DNA from: Streptomyces sp. NBC_00536
Lineage (GTDB): Bacteria; Actinomycetota; Actinomycetes; Streptomycetales; Streptomycetaceae
NCBI RefSeq assembly: GCF_036346295.1
Contig: NZ_CP107819.1
Coordinates: 3,100,001-3,164,000 of the forward strand
Reading direction: 5' to 3'
Length of the DNA stretch: 64,000 nt
In this document: positions 63,524 to 64,000 of the stretch, in pieces
Numbering within the stretch: the stretch's first letter is position 1
Layout: the number at the start of each line of letters is the position of its first letter
The notes under the pieces: generated by a model
Seen by the model: only the letters and a program-made list of their open reading frames with translations
Databases searched by the model: none
What the model was told of the DNA's origin: nothing
Made by a program: the position numbers and the translations under genes

Positions 63524-64000
63524 TCAGCCGGTTTTCGCGGCCGCGGCCGACGGGGCTGACGGGGGCGGGTCGAGGCGGGTGGAGACCCAGGCGCCCACCA
63601 GCGCGACGCAGGCCATCGGCAGGAAGACGGCCACGAAGGCCCCCGGGTGGGAGGCACCGGACCCGGCGGCCCCGGTCACCGCGTGCGCGGCCCCCACCGC
63701 TCCCCCGCCCAGCGCGGCGAAGGCGGCCCCGCCGAGGGCGAGGAGCACCACGTTGGCGAGGGCGTCGGAGATCTGCAGCGCGGCCGAGTTGGCGCCCGCC
63801 TCCTCCGGCGGCGACAGCCGGAGCAGCAGCACACTGGTCGGACCGATCACCAGGCCCATGCCGAGGCAGCCCAGGCCCCAGACGAGGGCCAGCGTCCAGA
63901 CGGGCACCCAGTCGATCAGCACGGCGGGCGCGGCCGCGATGGAGAACGCCACCATCAGCATCCCGGCCACCATCAGCCGCTCCCGGTACGGCACGACCCG
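63524..64000 (-). CDS. MFS transporter, C-terminal part (partial)
   Basis: The frame is open to base 64000, so the start lies beyond the window. At least four membrane helices remain, including WTLALVWGLGCLGMGLVIGPTSVLLLRLSPPEEAGANSAALQISDALANVVLLALGG in pieces typical of EmrB/QacA exporters. Stop TGA is at 63524-63526. Function unknown. Confidence 0.8.
   Translation of the reverse strand, partial: RVVPYRERLMVAGMLMVAFSIAAAPAVLIDWVPVWTLALVWGLGCLGMGLVIGPTSVLLLRLSPPEEAGANSAALQISDALANVVLLALGGAAFAALGGGAVGAAHAVTGAAGSGASHPGAFVAVFLPMACVALVGAWVSTRLDPPPSAPSAAAAKTG

Overview
The window looks like a stretch of Streptomyces chromosome. GC content and third-position GC are very high, and GTG starts with GGAGG-type ribosome binding sites are common. 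Marker genes include an SsgA-like sporulation protein, class E sortase with LAxTG substrates, DasR-type operators at N-acetylglucosamine PTS genes, the CysO/CysM/Mec cysteine module, an ALF-repeat surface protein, M6 InhA-like protease, and intergenic palindromes of the kind I recall from Streptomyces genomes. From memory, gene order from about 24 kb to 52 kb (rdgB-rph, nagF/nagE1/nagE2, cysM-cysO-mec, clpS, pncB, M6 protease, ssgG, hppD-Lrp) follows the SCO29xx region of S. coelicolor; I could not verify this by search.

Layout. 0-6.3 kb: a partial Gfo/Idh/MocA oxidoreductase end, an ALF-repeat LAxTG surface protein, a fumarylacetoacetate hydrolase family gene, a YidC-like gene with a small membrane protein, a DUF3311/sodium-solute symporter pair, and class E sortase. 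6.4-11.5 kb: a DNA-modification cluster with a SEC-C protein, two 5-cytosine methyltransferase homologues (one lacking the catalytic cysteine), a Vsr-like nuclease, and an AbiEi/DUF559-like protein. 11.6-24 kb: GNAT, small membrane proteins, DUF445, DUF1707, a three-gene ABC-2 exporter, a bifunctional penicillin-binding protein, a SugE-type exporter behind a guanidine-III-like riboswitch, a GroES-like protein, Bcp, two tandem HNH proteins, and tRNA-Leu(UAG). 24-32.5 kb: rdgB, a lipoprotein, rph, and the GlcNAc PTS genes with DasR sites. 32.5-40.9 kb: a repeat cluster, the cysteine module with a cysteine-containing leader peptide, an amino-acid permease, clpS-DUF2017, NAD salvage genes (pncB, pncA) and a second repeat cluster. 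41-52 kb: M6 protease, two RDD proteins, ssgG, an FAD oxidase, a TPR protein, and divergent hppD/Lrp. 52-58 kb: a complete OpuC-type osmolyte ABC transporter and an ArsR-like/His-rich peptide/MFS operon. 58-64 kb: a Lon-like S16 protease, IclR, another LAxTG protein, a DEAD-type helicase, a toxin-antitoxin pair whose Doc/Fic toxin is interrupted by a palindromic repeat, and the end of an MFS transporter.

Most genes are ordinary housekeeping or physiology. The items most worth a second look are the cysteine-less Dcm homologue next to a canonical Dcm and Vsr, the guanidine-III-like riboswitch, the leader peptide and extended CysO tail, the repeat-interrupted Doc toxin, the modular HNH pair, and several well-formed operators.
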